A stretch of DNA of 64,000 nucleotides, taken from assembly GCF_000429985.1 (NCBI RefSeq), contig NZ_AUCX01000009.1, forward strand, positions 62,001-126,000, given 5' to 3'. The notes under the pieces were generated by a model, which was given only the letters and a program-made list of their open reading frames with translations, did not search any database and was not told where the DNA came from. Position 1 is the first letter of the stretch. The number at the start of each line of letters is the position of its first letter. Made by a program: the position numbers and the translations under genes. Shown here one piece after another: positions 37,151 through 46,286 of this stretch. This DNA is from Maridesulfovibrio bastinii DSM 16055. GTDB taxonomy: Bacteria; Desulfobacterota; Desulfovibrionia; Desulfovibrionales; Desulfovibrionaceae.

Positions 37151-38377
37151 ATGTCCAAAGTTCAGAAAATAAAAGGTGTTGCAGACCTTTATCCTGAAGA
37201 AAGCGCCAAATATGCTTTCATGGAAGCAACAGCAAGAAAAATCTTTGGTGGTTACGGCTTCGGAGAACTCCGGACCCCTATATTAGAAAAAACAGAACTT
37301 TTCTGTCGCTCCATTGGTGAAGAAACCGATGTTGTGCAAAAAGAAATGTATACCTTCCCGGACCGCAAAGGACGTTCACTTACCATGCGTCCTGAAGCTA
37401 CAGCAGGGGTTGTTCGTTCATACGTTGAAAACAAGATTTATCAGCCCGGCAAGGTAAGCAAATATTTTACTATCGGACCTATGTTCCGCTATGAGCGTCC
37501 TCAGGCCGGACGCATGCGCCAGTTTCATCAGATAAACGCTGAAGCTTTCGGATCTCCAGAACCTCAGGCTGATGCTGAAATTCTGCTGATGCTTTCTGCT
37601 TTCCTTAGTGAAATAGGCCTTGAGAAGCTTTCAATTGAGCTTAATTCTCTCGGATGTCCTGAATGTCGCCCTGTTTATAAAAAAGCTCTTGATGATTTTT
37701 TCAATACCATTGATAAAGAGCAGCTCTGTGATGACTGCCGGCGCCGGGTCGACACAAACCCTCTGCGCGTGCTTGACTGCAAGGTCGGTAAATGCAAGGA
37801 ACTGACCGCTGATGCTCCTTCCATTCCCGACCATCTCTGTCAGGACTGCCGGGATCATTTTGACGCCGTGCTTGAAGTTCTTCAAAAGGCCGGACTGAGC
37901 TATACTTTGAATCCCCGTCTGGTAAGGGGACTTGATTATTATCAGCGTACGACTTTTGAAGTTACATCCGGAGATATAGGCTCGCAGACTGCTGTTGCAG
38001 GTGGTGGCCGTTATGACGGGCTTATTCACTCCCTTGGTGGAGCTAAAGTTCCCGGTATCGGATTTGCCTGCGGCATGGAAAGGCTTGCCATGCTTCTTGA
38101 TGGTAATTATGACCGCAAGATGGATTTCTATGTTGCGGTTGTTGATGAAAGAAGCTCCAACGATGCTCTTTTGTTTGCAGAAAAGCTTCGTCGCGAAGGT
38201 CAGTGCGGGGAAGTCGGCTTTGCTGCTAAAAGCATGAAAGCGCAGCTTAGATATGCAAATAAGCTTGAAGTCGGAAAGTGTTATATTTTCGGCTCTGAAG
38301 AGTTTGAGAACAGGACTGTAACGGTTAAAGATATGGCTGAAGGCGGAGAGCAGACAACAATTCCGCTTGATATATAA
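37151..38377 (+). CDS. hisS: histidyl-tRNA synthetase
   Basis: A class II synthetase that charges tRNA-His. The 408-residue protein starts KVQKIKGVADLYPEES; motif 2 is FRYERPQAGRMRQFHQ, the histidine-specific motif LVRGLDYYQRTTFEV is near 255-270, motif 3 is GIGFACGMERLAMLL, and the anticodon-binding domain follows (about 315-405). Five cysteines in the 170-230 insertion region (CPECRPV, CDDCRRR, CQDC) could bind zinc, a feature of several bacterial HisRS. A tRNA-Trp gene begins 10 bp after the stop, and aspS follows. A TTGACA at 37034-37039 may be part of its promoter, but no well-spaced -10 is visible. Confidence 0.97.
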   Translation: MSKVQKIKGVADLYPEESAKYAFMEATARKIFGGYGFGELRTPILEKTELFCRSIGEETDVVQKEMYTFPDRKGRSLTMRPEATAGVVRSYVENKIYQPGKVSKYFTIGPMFRYERPQAGRMRQFHQINAEAFGSPEPQADAEILLMLSAFLSEIGLEKLSIELNSLGCPECRPVYKKALDDFFNTIDKEQLCDDCRRRVDTNPLRVLDCKVGKCKELTADAPSIPDHLCQDCRDHFDAVLEVLQKAGLSYTLNPRLVRGLDYYQRTTFEVTSGDIGSQTAVAGGGRYDGLIHSLGGAKVPGIGFACGMERLAMLLDGNYDRKMDFYVAVVDERSSNDALLFAEKLRREGQCGEVGFAAKSMKAQLRYANKLEVGKCYIFGSEEFENRTVTVKDMAEGGEQTTIPLDI

Positions 38378-38386
38378 ATTTTATGC

Positions 38387-38463
38387 AGGGCAGTAGCTCT
38401 AACGGCTAGAGCGCCGGTCTCCAAAACCGGATGCTGGGGGTTCGAATCCCTCCTGCCCTGCCA
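38387..38463 (+). tRNA. tRNA-Trp (anticodon CCA), CCA end encoded
   Basis: The acceptor stem AGGGCAG (38387-38393) pairs with CTGCCCT (38453-38459), with discriminator G at 38460 and encoded CCA at 38461-38463. The anticodon arm CCGGT-CTCCAAA-ACCGG places the anticodon CCA at 38421-38423, and the T loop is GGGTTCGAATCCC. All arms fold as a standard cloverleaf. It lies between hisS and aspS and is probably co-transcribed with hisS. Confidence 0.97.
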
Positions 38464-38689
38464 TTTTTAAGGTTTTAAAATAGATTGTTTTTGAGACATA
38501 GTCAGCCGGGGCATATTTTTATGCTTTGTTTAATCTGATTGTTTCAGCTACGAACTTAAAATTCAGGTTATTTTTAAAGAGATTTTGAAATTTCCTGAAA
38601 AAAGCCGTTGCTTCCGCTTAAATGGGCTGCGGTGTTTAATAAAGACTTTTAATAAAATTATTCTATAAATTTTAAGAGGATAAGACAAA

Positions 38690-40510
38690 ATGTCAGAACA
38701 GATGGATGAACGCAGTTACGATGAATACCGGGTTATTGAAGACCTGGGAGGCTGGAAGCGCACCCACTCATGTAATGAGCTGACCGCCGCTAATATCGGT
38801 GATGAAGTCCTTCTTATGGGCTGGGTTCAGTTTCGCCGCGACCATGGCGGTCTTATTTTTATCGACCTGCGTGACCGCGAAGGTCTTACTCAGGTTGTTT
38901 TCAGCCCCGAGCATAATACCGACGCACATGAACGCGCCCATGCCATCCGTTCCGAGTATGTTGTTGCTGTAAAAGGTGTTGTGCGCGCCCGTCCTGACGG
39001 CATGATCAATACCGGTATGAAAACCGGTGAAGTTGAAATTGTCGTAGATGAATGGAAGCTGCTTAATACTTCCGATACTCCGCCGTTTGCCATTGAAGAC
39101 AGAACAGATGCTTCAGAAATGCTGCGTCTCAAGTACCGTTTTCTTGACCTGCGCCGCCCTGTCCTCGCTAAAAATTTTATTCTGCGCAACAAAGCTGCCC
39201 AGTCAGTTCGCCGCTATCTTGACGGAAGGGGATTTCTTGAAGTCGAGACTCCTGTGCTGACTAAAAGCACACCTGAAGGTGCAAGAGATTTTCTGGTACC
39301 AAGCCGCCTCAATAACGGCGAATTCTACGCTCTGCCGCAGTCTCCTCAGCTTTTTAAACAGATGCTGATGGTTTCCGGTCTTGATCGTTATTTCCAGATC
39401 GTCAAATGTTTCCGCGATGAAGATTTGCGCGCCGATCGTCAGCCTGAATTTACTCAGATTGATATTGAAATGAGCTTCACTGACGAAGAGCAGGTGATGG
39501 ACCTTGCTGAAAATATGGTTCGTACCCTTTTCAAGGAAACCATAGACGTTGAGCTTCCTTCTGAATTTCCGAGAATGACTTTTGCTGAAGCCATCCGTGA
39601 TTACGGTGTGGATAAGCCTGATGTCCGTTTTGATCTTAAGCTTCAGGATGTGACTGAAATCTTCCGCGGATCAGATTTCAAGGTCTTCGGTAAAGCTGAA
39701 GTTGTTAAAGTTCTGCGTGTTCCCAATGGCGGAGAACTGAGCCGCAAGGAAATTGACGAATATACCAAGTTCGTTGAAATCTACGGTTCCAAGGGACTAG
39801 CCTGGATCAAAGTTAAAGAGGATGCCTGGCAGTCACCAATCGTTAAATTCTTCAGTGAAGATGAAAAAGCAAAGCTTGCTGAAATTACCGGAGTAAAGCC
39901 CGGAGATATTCTTTTCTTCCAGGCCGGACAGGCTGATATAGCAAACACCGCTCTTGGTTCACTCAGAATCAAACTCGGCGAACGCTTCGGACTTATTGAT
40001 GAAAAGGCTTTCGCTCCGATGTGGGTTACAGACTTTCCGCTGCTTGAGTACAATCCTGATGAAAAAAGATATGTTGCCAGACATCATCCTTTCACTTCAC
40101 CGCAGCCGGGACAGCTGGATACAGTAAGTGAAAAGCCGGATGAAGCTCTTGCAAGAGCTTATGACCTTGTTTTGAACGGTAATGAGATCGGTGGCGGTTC
40201 CATCCGTATCCATACTCCTGAAATGCAGGAGAAAATGTTCAAGGCTCTCGGTATAAGTGAAGAAGAAGCCCGCTCCAAATTCGGTTTCCTTATGGATGCT
40301 TTGAAATTCGGTGCACCGCCTCATGGAGGCATTGCCTTTGGTCTGGACAGACTTATTATGATAATGTGCGGAGCAAAATCCATCCGTGACGTTATAGCTT
40401 TCCCCAAAACTCAGAAAGCTACATGTCTTATGACCGAAGCACCCGGCACTGTTTCAAGCCGCCAGCTTCGTGAACTTGGAATCAGGCTGCGCGAAAAGAA
40501 AGAAGCATAG
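38690..40510 (+). CDS. aspS: aspartyl-tRNA synthetase
   Basis: A bacterial-type class IIb synthetase of 606 residues: an N-terminal OB-fold anticodon-binding domain (to about 130, GWVQFRRDHGGLIFIDLRDR), motif 1, motif 2 FRDEDLRADRQPEFTQ, a GAD insertion domain (about 310-430), and motif 3 with AFGLDRLIMIM. It carries about 20 extra residues before the usual start (MSEQMDERSYDEYRVIEDLGG). Whether it also misacylates tRNA-Asn depends on gatCAB elsewhere. It starts 226 bp after the tRNA-Trp gene and has its own terminator. Confidence 0.97.
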   Translation: MSEQMDERSYDEYRVIEDLGGWKRTHSCNELTAANIGDEVLLMGWVQFRRDHGGLIFIDLRDREGLTQVVFSPEHNTDAHERAHAIRSEYVVAVKGVVRARPDGMINTGMKTGEVEIVVDEWKLLNTSDTPPFAIEDRTDASEMLRLKYRFLDLRRPVLAKNFILRNKAAQSVRRYLDGRGFLEVETPVLTKSTPEGARDFLVPSRLNNGEFYALPQSPQLFKQMLMVSGLDRYFQIVKCFRDEDLRADRQPEFTQIDIEMSFTDEEQVMDLAENMVRTLFKETIDVELPSEFPRMTFAEAIRDYGVDKPDVRFDLKLQDVTEIFRGSDFKVFGKAEVVKVLRVPNGGELSRKEIDEYTKFVEIYGSKGLAWIKVKEDAWQSPIVKFFSEDEKAKLAEITGVKPGDILFFQAGQADIANTALGSLRIKLGERFGLIDEKAFAPMWVTDFPLLEYNPDEKRYVARHHPFTSPQPGQLDTVSEKPDEALARAYDLVLNGNEIGGGSIRIHTPEMQEKMFKALGISEEEARSKFGFLMDALKFGAPPHGGIAFGLDRLIMIMCGAKSIRDVIAFPKTQKATCLMTEAPGTVSSRQLRELGIRLREKKEA

Positions 40511-40536
40511 CGGGCTTTCCCATAACTGTATAAAAT

Positions 40537-40576
40537 ACTGCGCCGGGGCGGTCTGCTCGCGGCGCAGTTTTTTTTA
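40537..40576 (+). terminator. intrinsic terminator after aspS
   Basis: ACTGCGCC (40537-40544) pairs with GGCGCAGT (40561-40568), followed by T8. Confidence 0.88.
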
Positions 40577-40673
40577 TAAAATTTATTTGAAACTATTCTG
40601 TTTTTTTCCGTAAAGTGGGTGATGGTTTGCAGCCATGCTCAACTCACCCCGGATACGGGAAGGATGAAATATT

Positions 40674-41177
40674 ATGAAACTTGATATAGTAAAGTATCCC
40701 GAAGCGGTATTGGCTGAAAAATGCTCCGAGGTGAAAGAGATTACCCCGGAACTTAAAGAGCTGATTGATAACATGGTGGAGACCATGTACGAGGATGACG
40801 GAATAGGTCTTGCCGCACCGCAGGTCGGTAAGGCGATCAGGCTGATTGTCATTGATCCGTCAGGCCCCAAAAGCCGCGAAGATTTGCATGTTATTGTTAA
40901 TCCGGTGATTATTGAAAGGGAAGGAGAGGTCGACTCGGAAGAAGGTTGTCTTTCCTGCCCGGGATTCAGCTGCGTTGTTAAACGCAGTGAAAAGGTCACA
41001 GTTACCGGTATGGATGAAAACGGTAATGATGTGCGCATTGAAGCTGATCAGATGAAAGCTATTGTTTTACAGCATGAAATTGATCATCTTGAAGGTATAA
41101 CTCTTGTGAATAAAGTCGGCCGTTTGAAAAAGGCCATGTATGACAAGAAGATAAAAAAATGGCTGAAGAATCAGTAA
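40674..41177 (+). CDS. def: peptide deformylase
   Basis: It removes the formyl group from the N-terminal methionine of new proteins. The 167-residue enzyme has all three motifs of the metal site: GIGLAAPQVG (about 44-53), EEGCLSCPG (metal-binding Cys) and QHEIDHLEG (two metal-binding His and the catalytic Glu). It is the first gene of a def-fmt unit; its stop codon overlaps the fmt start (TAATG). AAGGA precedes the ATG. Confidence 0.97.
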   Translation: MKLDIVKYPEAVLAEKCSEVKEITPELKELIDNMVETMYEDDGIGLAAPQVGKAIRLIVIDPSGPKSREDLHVIVNPVIIEREGEVDSEEGCLSCPGFSCVVKRSEKVTVTGMDENGNDVRIEADQMKAIVLQHEIDHLEGITLVNKVGRLKKAMYDKKIKKWLKNQ

Positions 41178-42142
41178 TGAAAAAACGTGTAGTGTTTATG
41201 GGCACCCCGGATTTCGCGGCTGTAATACTCAAGGATCTCCTTGAGTGGGGCGGCTGTGATATTATTGGTGTTTATACACAGCCTGACCGTCCGGGTGGAA
41301 GAGGGCAAAAGCTGCGTCAGTCTCCTGTCAAGGAAACCGCACTTGAGTGGAATCTTCCGGTGTACCAGCCGGTTAACTTCAAGGATAAAGCTGATATAGA
41401 GACCTTAAGATCTCTTGAGCCTGATTACCTTGTTGTTGCCGCTTACGGTCTTATTCTGCCTCAGGATGTACTTGATTGCGCTAAGATCATGCCGATCAAT
41501 GTTCATGCTTCACTTCTGCCGAAATACCGTGGAGCTGCTCCCATCCAGCGCGCTATTGAAAATGGCGAAGCCGCTACCGGTATAACCATAATGAAAATGG
41601 AAGCCGGACTTGATACCGGCCCCATGCTTCTGCAGCATGCTTTAGGAATTGCCTGGGATGATTATGCCGGAAAGATTCATGATGAGCTTGCGGCGATGGG
41701 CGGACCTATGGTTATTGAAACCATGCAGAGGTACGACGATGGCACTATGAGTGTTTTCAAACAGGATGATGAACTTGCCACCTATGCCGCAAAACTGAGC
41801 AAAGAGGATGGCCTGATAGACTGGAACCGTCCTGCCGGTAAAGTTCATGATCAGATCAGGGCTATGCATCCATGGCCCGGTGCTTATTTTTTCTGGAAAA
41901 ATGAAGACGGAAATGACGAACTTCGTCTTAATATTTATCCCGGCAGGGTTTCTGATGAAAGTGCCGAGGGAATAAAACCCGGAACTCTTCTGGAGCAGCC
42001 CGGCGGAATACTTGGCATAGCCTGCGCCGATAAAATTTATCTTGTTGATAAGATCAAGCCGGCTGGTAAAAAAGCTATGGATTCTCAGGGTTTTCTCTGT
42101 GGCTATCTTGGACGCTGCTGTATAATTGAGCATAAAGATTAG
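41177..42142 (+). CDS. fmt: methionyl-tRNA formyltransferase
   Basis: It formylates Met-tRNA(fMet) with 10-formyl-tetrahydrofolate for initiation. The 321-residue protein has MGTPDFAAVIL at the N-terminus, the catalytic region INVHASLLPKYRGAAPIQRAI and GITIMKMEAGLDTGPM, and a C-terminal OB-like tRNA-binding domain. I start it at ATG 41177, overlapping the def stop by one base, because this matches the family N-terminus; a start at 41159 would add six residues. Confidence 0.97.
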   Translation: MKKRVVFMGTPDFAAVILKDLLEWGGCDIIGVYTQPDRPGGRGQKLRQSPVKETALEWNLPVYQPVNFKDKADIETLRSLEPDYLVVAAYGLILPQDVLDCAKIMPINVHASLLPKYRGAAPIQRAIENGEAATGITIMKMEAGLDTGPMLLQHALGIAWDDYAGKIHDELAAMGGPMVIETMQRYDDGTMSVFKQDDELATYAAKLSKEDGLIDWNRPAGKVHDQIRAMHPWPGAYFFWKNEDGNDELRLNIYPGRVSDESAEGIKPGTLLEQPGGILGIACADKIYLVDKIKPAGKKAMDSQGFLCGYLGRCCIIEHKD

Positions 42143-42219
42143 CTCACACGTCTAAACGCCTCTAATTTTAAAGGCAAAACCTCGTTCTGGCCTATGGCCT
42201 GTCGGACCGGGAAGGAACT

Positions 42220-43041
42220 GTGAATCAGGAAAAAGATAATACTAAAAAACGTCTTTTCATCGGCCTTATAACTGCGTGCAGTTTTCTGCTGTGTCTGTTT
42301 CTGGGAATGCTCTGGTATGTTCCTTTTATGGGAATATCCTTTTTCGGGTCATGGGCATCGTGGATTCTTGGACTGGTGGTCGGTTTAATTATATTAGTGA
42401 TCTGCTGGGCTTATGCCGGCCTGCTGGTCAATATTGTTCTTCATAAAACTTTTTTGTTTTCCAAAAGGTCACGAGGGCTGACTATAAAACTTTTTTTGCC
42501 CCTCATGACAATGCTTGGAAGAATTTTCGGACTTTCAAAGCGTAGGATCAGGGCTTCATTTATTAAAGTTAACAACGAGCTGGTACTGACTGAAGCCGGG
42601 ACCTATGCTCCTGATAAGATCCTGATGCTGACTCCGCACTGTCTTCAGAACAGTCATTGCAATATGCGCCTTACTTATGACGTTGATAACTGTAAACGTT
42701 GTGGTAAATGCTGCATAAAGGGATTGCTTGAGCTGCGTGACAGGTATGGTGCTAATTTTGCCGTGGCAACCGGCGGAACGATTGCAAGACGCATTGTTGT
42801 TAATACCAGACCCAAACTCATAATCGCCATAGCCTGTGAACGTGATCTTTCGAGCGGGATTCAGGATACATATCCTCTGCCGGTCTATGGTGTGCTTAAT
42901 GAGCGTCCCAACGGACCATGTCTTGATACTCAGGTGGCTTTGAGTGATGTTGAAAAAGCTTTACGCAGGTTTATAAAATCTGACATGCTTCCTGACGACC
43001 TTGAAAACAATACCGTACTTACTCCTATTACCGGTCTTTAA
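42220..43041 (+). CDS. DUF116 protein with membrane anchor and cysteine cluster
   Basis: A 273-residue protein. Two N-terminal transmembrane helices (about 11-33 and 42-66) precede a soluble DUF116 domain rich in cysteines: HCLQNSHCN, then NCKRCGKCC (about 152-160), and later cysteines in IAIACERD and GPCLD. The arrangement suggests an iron-sulfur or zinc site; the family has no settled function. It starts with GTG after GGAAGGAA. Tight placement between fmt and rsmB suggests co-expression with translation genes, as is common for DUF116 in this lineage. Confidence 0.85.
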   Translation: MNQEKDNTKKRLFIGLITACSFLLCLFLGMLWYVPFMGISFFGSWASWILGLVVGLIILVICWAYAGLLVNIVLHKTFLFSKRSRGLTIKLFLPLMTMLGRIFGLSKRRIRASFIKVNNELVLTEAGTYAPDKILMLTPHCLQNSHCNMRLTYDVDNCKRCGKCCIKGLLELRDRYGANFAVATGGTIARRIVVNTRPKLIIAIACERDLSSGIQDTYPLPVYGVLNERPNGPCLDTQVALSDVEKALRRFIKSDMLPDDLENNTVLTPITGL

Positions 43042-43064
43042 CAGATCAAAAAGAGCTTGCAGCC

Positions 43065-44354
43065 ATGGGTAAAAAATTTTCCATAGCCGGCCCCCGTGGG
43101 CTGGCATTAGAATGTGTGTCCAAAACCGTTGACGGCGGTCTGGATGCCCAGGCGGCTCTTGATGTCGTGCTCAGCTCGGCTGATATTGACTCCCGTGACC
43201 GGGGCTTTGTTACGGAACTTTTTTACGGTTATCTTCGGATGAGGATTCGTATCAACAGAGTTCTGGGTTGTTTTCTTTCGCGCCCTGAGGGTCTTCCTGT
43301 AAAAATTATGCAGATACTGGGCCTTGCTTCCCATGAAATACTGCATATGGACCGTGTTCCTGCTTATGCCTCGGTTGACTGGGGTGTTGATGCGGCCAAA
43401 GCCTTTTCCAAAGGAAAGCTCGGCGGTCTGGCCAATGCTGTTCTGCGTAAAGTGGCCAGAGTTTCAGAAGATGGGCTGGATGAAGATTTTTTCAAAAGGA
43501 ACAGTCATTCCGAGCTGGAAGAGTTGTCCGCATGCTATTCCTGTCCTGAATGGATTGTTGATCTCTGGCTTAAAAGCTATGGCCGGGATACCGCGCACAA
43601 TTATCTTAAAGCACAGATAAAGGCTCCGGCAGCAGGCTTTGTGCTGGATGTTCGTGACAAAAATGCCGCTTCTGTTGCTGACGCAGTCACTAATGATTCC
43701 GAACTTATCGAAGGTGACGGAGCTGGTTTTGCCTTTCCTTCAGGATATCGTCCTGAAAGTTTCAGTGATCTTCCCGGACATTTGTGCGTGAGGCAGAGCT
43801 ATGCAGCAAGACAGGCTCTGGCAAGTCTTGATCCTTTAACCTGGGATACTCCGGTCTGGGATGCCTGCGCTGGACGTGGCGGAAAGTCCAGATATCTTGT
43901 TCGTTCCGGAATTAAGAATGTTCTGGCAAGTGATCCCCATCAGGGAAGGCTGGCAATGCTTGATAGCGAGCTTCCTGATCTTGCCAAGTTCAGGGCTTCG
44001 GCAATTGCACCACCTCTTGCTGATGAAAGCCTCGGTACTGTTTTGCTTGATGTTCCCTGTTCAGGACTGGGGGGCTTAAGCCGTAGACCGGATACAAAAT
44101 TTAAGCGCAGCCTTGAGGATACCGATTCTCTGGTTGTTCTACAGTCTAAAATTCTCGACAATTGCTGGAAGGCCGTAAGAAAGGGCGGTAAGCTGGCTTA
44201 TATCACCTGCACGCTGAACCCGGACGAGAATGAAAGTCAGATCAGCAAATTTATTGCGCGTACACCTGATGCCGAAGTTGTAAATGAGTGGTCGACACCG
44301 GAAGATTCAGGATTAAACGAGTTTCTGTATTCTGCCCTTCTTGAAAAAAAATAA
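43065..44354 (+). CDS. rsmB: 16S rRNA (cytosine-967-C5)-methyltransferase
   Basis: A 429-residue SAM-dependent rRNA methylase. An N-terminal NusB-like RNA-binding domain (about 1-140) is followed by the Sun/Nol1 catalytic domain: SAM motif WDACAGRGGKSRYL (about 264-277), the proton-handling cysteine in LDVPCSGLGGLSRRPDTKF, and the catalytic cysteine in YITCTLNPDENE. It lies in the def-fmt-DUF116-rsmB group, a frequent linkage. Its stop codon directly touches that of the convergent TPR gene, with no visible terminator between them. Confidence 0.93.
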   Translation: MGKKFSIAGPRGLALECVSKTVDGGLDAQAALDVVLSSADIDSRDRGFVTELFYGYLRMRIRINRVLGCFLSRPEGLPVKIMQILGLASHEILHMDRVPAYASVDWGVDAAKAFSKGKLGGLANAVLRKVARVSEDGLDEDFFKRNSHSELEELSACYSCPEWIVDLWLKSYGRDTAHNYLKAQIKAPAAGFVLDVRDKNAASVADAVTNDSELIEGDGAGFAFPSGYRPESFSDLPGHLCVRQSYAARQALASLDPLTWDTPVWDACAGRGGKSRYLVRSGIKNVLASDPHQGRLAMLDSELPDLAKFRASAIAPPLADESLGTVLLDVPCSGLGGLSRRPDTKFKRSLEDTDSLVVLQSKILDNCWKAVRKGGKLAYITCTLNPDENESQISKFIARTPDAEVVNEWSTPEDSGLNEFLYSALLEKK

Positions 44355-45119
44355 TTATCTCTGAGCGTTCTGGCTCTGCATTTTTTTAGCGTAGTCCAGA
44401 AATTTCTGGGCTTCTTCATGTTCAGGATTGATTTCCAGAGCTTTTTCCAGATGTTCTATGCATGATTTTAATTCGCCTTTTTCATAGTAAGCTCTGGCCA
44501 TATTATAATGCAGGTTTTCATCCCTTGAGGACATTTCAAGGGCTCGGTTATAATAATCTATAGCCTGATCCTGCATACCTGTCTTTCTTAAGTTAATTCC
44601 AAATTCATTAAACAGGTGTTTGTGTTCCTGTTTGAAAGCTGCATCAAGTTTCACCAGTCTTTCAAAAATATCATTTGCTTTGTGGGTTTCTCCACGCTCC
44701 ATGTATGTAAGACCAAGCCCGAAGTTTGCTTTTACATTGTCCGCATCAACTCCGATAGCCTTTTGAAATTCAAATTCAGCTGAATATGTCGCCCCGGCCT
44801 GACGTGCTTTTTCACCACGCTGGATGGTCGAATTCAGCTCCTGCATTTTGGGGTAGACTGTTGAGACATAGAATTCCGGTTCAGGTGAATATTTAGACAG
44901 AAATTCTTCTTTGCTTATTTCCTTCTTCGGTCCGGCAGGTATGTAGCTGGTGTTCAAGGCCTGTATTTCGATTGCACCGGAGTCCAGCTCTTCTGCCTGC
45001 CAGTACATTTTACTGATCGTTCTACGGACCGTGGTACCTGTACCTATTTTCTGTACAGTCTGACTTGAAAAAATACCTTTGATTTTTTCTCGTTCAATGT
45101 TTGTAGAAGGAGTGGACAC
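44355..45119 (-). CDS. cytoplasmic TPR-repeat protein
   Basis: A 254-residue protein with no signal peptide. After a non-repeat N-terminus (about 1-95), residues 100-250 hold four or five TPR units (VKANFGLGLTYMERGETHKANDIFERLV, LHYNMARAYYEKGELKSCIEHLEKALEINP). Such proteins are scaffolds. The N-terminal phrase EIQALNTSYIPAGPKKEISKEEFLSKYSPEPEFY looks conserved, but I cannot name the family. A 7-bp dyad CGAATGT-accc-ACATTCG (45153-45170) lies just upstream of its start and could be an operator or a leader hairpin. Confidence 0.78.
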   Translation of the reverse strand: MSTPSTNIEREKIKGIFSSQTVQKIGTGTTVRRTISKMYWQAEELDSGAIEIQALNTSYIPAGPKKEISKEEFLSKYSPEPEFYVSTVYPKMQELNSTIQRGEKARQAGATYSAEFEFQKAIGVDADNVKANFGLGLTYMERGETHKANDIFERLVKLDAAFKQEHKHLFNEFGINLRKTGMQDQAIDYYNRALEMSSRDENLHYNMARAYYEKGELKSCIEHLEKALEINPEHEEAQKFLDYAKKMQSQNAQR

Positions 45120-45599
45120 TTTTTATACCTCTTAAAATCAACTTACATGATGCGAATGTACCCACATTCGGAAACTTTAATTAACATAAAGTATTAAGAT
45201 TAGGCTAGCCTTGATGGGCTCATTCACTGGGAGTACTCTTTTTAGAGCCATTTTTAAGGTCTAGTCACTTATTTTTATGGTGATGACTTTCCAATTTATC
45301 TAATGTAAGTACTCTCTCTAATTTATAAAATATATATTATAAATTATTACTGATTCAGTCCTACCGGCATAAACGGTCATACTTATGTAAATTTATTGTT
45401 TTATTGCTGTGCAGGGTATTTTCAAGGGTGCATTATTTCAGGTAGATGCTTTTTATAAGTTGTTCCAAGCCGGGCTGATTTTACTTTTCAGGTAGACACC
45501 GCTGTGTTTTGGACGATGTTTCCGATGCGTGAAGTGAGGATTTTCGGTTAAGAATACCGGATTATCGTTTTGTAATTCTAGCTTACTCGGAGTTTTTAG
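45120..45599. other. 480-bp divergent spacer with dyad and direct repeats
   Basis: No convincing gene is seen. It contains the dyad CGAATGT/ACATTCG (45153-45170) beside the TPR gene, and two copies of TTTCAGGTAGA (45436-45446 and 45486-45496), exactly 50 bp apart, in the last 165 bp before the XRE-cupin gene. CGGAG near 45589 serves as that gene's Shine-Dalgarno sequence. Confidence 0.5.
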
Positions 45600-46160
45600 A
45601 TGACTGCGGAAAATCATGCTTATGAAGAAATAGCCCCAAGATTAAGGGAGCTTCGAAATGCTGTTGAAATGAGTGTTGATGAGCTTGCTGTAAAAACAGG
45701 GGTCACTCCTGATGAAGTGAGTCTCTATGAATCAGGTAAGGAAGAAATTCCGGTCAGTTATTTAATGAACGTTGCCAGAGTGTGCGGAGTTGGACTTACA
45801 GTTCTCATTTCAGGCATGGAGGCCCACCTGACCAATTATACTGTTGTCAGAAATGGCGAAGGTCTTAGTGTTGACCGCCGTAAAGACTACGATTACAAAA
45901 ATCTTGCACCTGCGTTTGTCGGGCGCAGAATGGAACCGTTTTTAATTGATGTGCCGCCTAAGGACTCTTCAGCTTTGAATTTTACTTCACATCAGGGTCA
46001 GGAATTTATTTACGTTCTTGATGGTTCTCTTGAGCTAAGGCTTGATGAAAATATTATTATTCTGAATGAAGGTGATTCCCTCTATTTTGATTCGAAAACA
46101 CCTCATGCGCTGCGCGGTTTGAATGGCGTAACTGCGCGTATGCTGGATGTTATCCTTTAG
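45600..46160 (+). CDS. XRE-family regulator with cupin sensor domain
   Basis: A 186-residue transcription factor: a lambda-repressor-like helix-turn-helix (about 12-65, LAVKTGVTPDEVSLYESGKEEIP) followed by a cupin beta-barrel (about 105-183, HQGQEFIYVLDGSLELRLDENIIILNEGDSLYFDSKTPHAL). The cupin likely binds a small effector or metal. Together with the acyl-CoA synthetase gene 126 bp downstream it forms a pair known from other anaerobes, suggesting that it controls use of a carboxylic acid. The effector is unknown. Confidence 0.9.
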   Translation: MTAENHAYEEIAPRLRELRNAVEMSVDELAVKTGVTPDEVSLYESGKEEIPVSYLMNVARVCGVGLTVLISGMEAHLTNYTVVRNGEGLSVDRRKDYDYKNLAPAFVGRRMEPFLIDVPPKDSSALNFTSHQGQEFIYVLDGSLELRLDENIIILNEGDSLYFDSKTPHALRGLNGVTARMLDVIL

Positions 46161-46286
46161 CATAATCATTTTAACAAGATTTTGTTTTGGTTTAAAAATG
46201 GCAGCGGTACCAACCGGTTTCATTTATTAGTTGCTGTTTAACTGATTAGTTTCGGATGTTTTTCGTTCGAGGAGAATGTAATAAAG

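Noticed and set aside
41159-41176. Longer fmt starting inside def
   Set aside because: The TAATG start at 41177 matches the family N-terminus and the usual def-fmt coupling.
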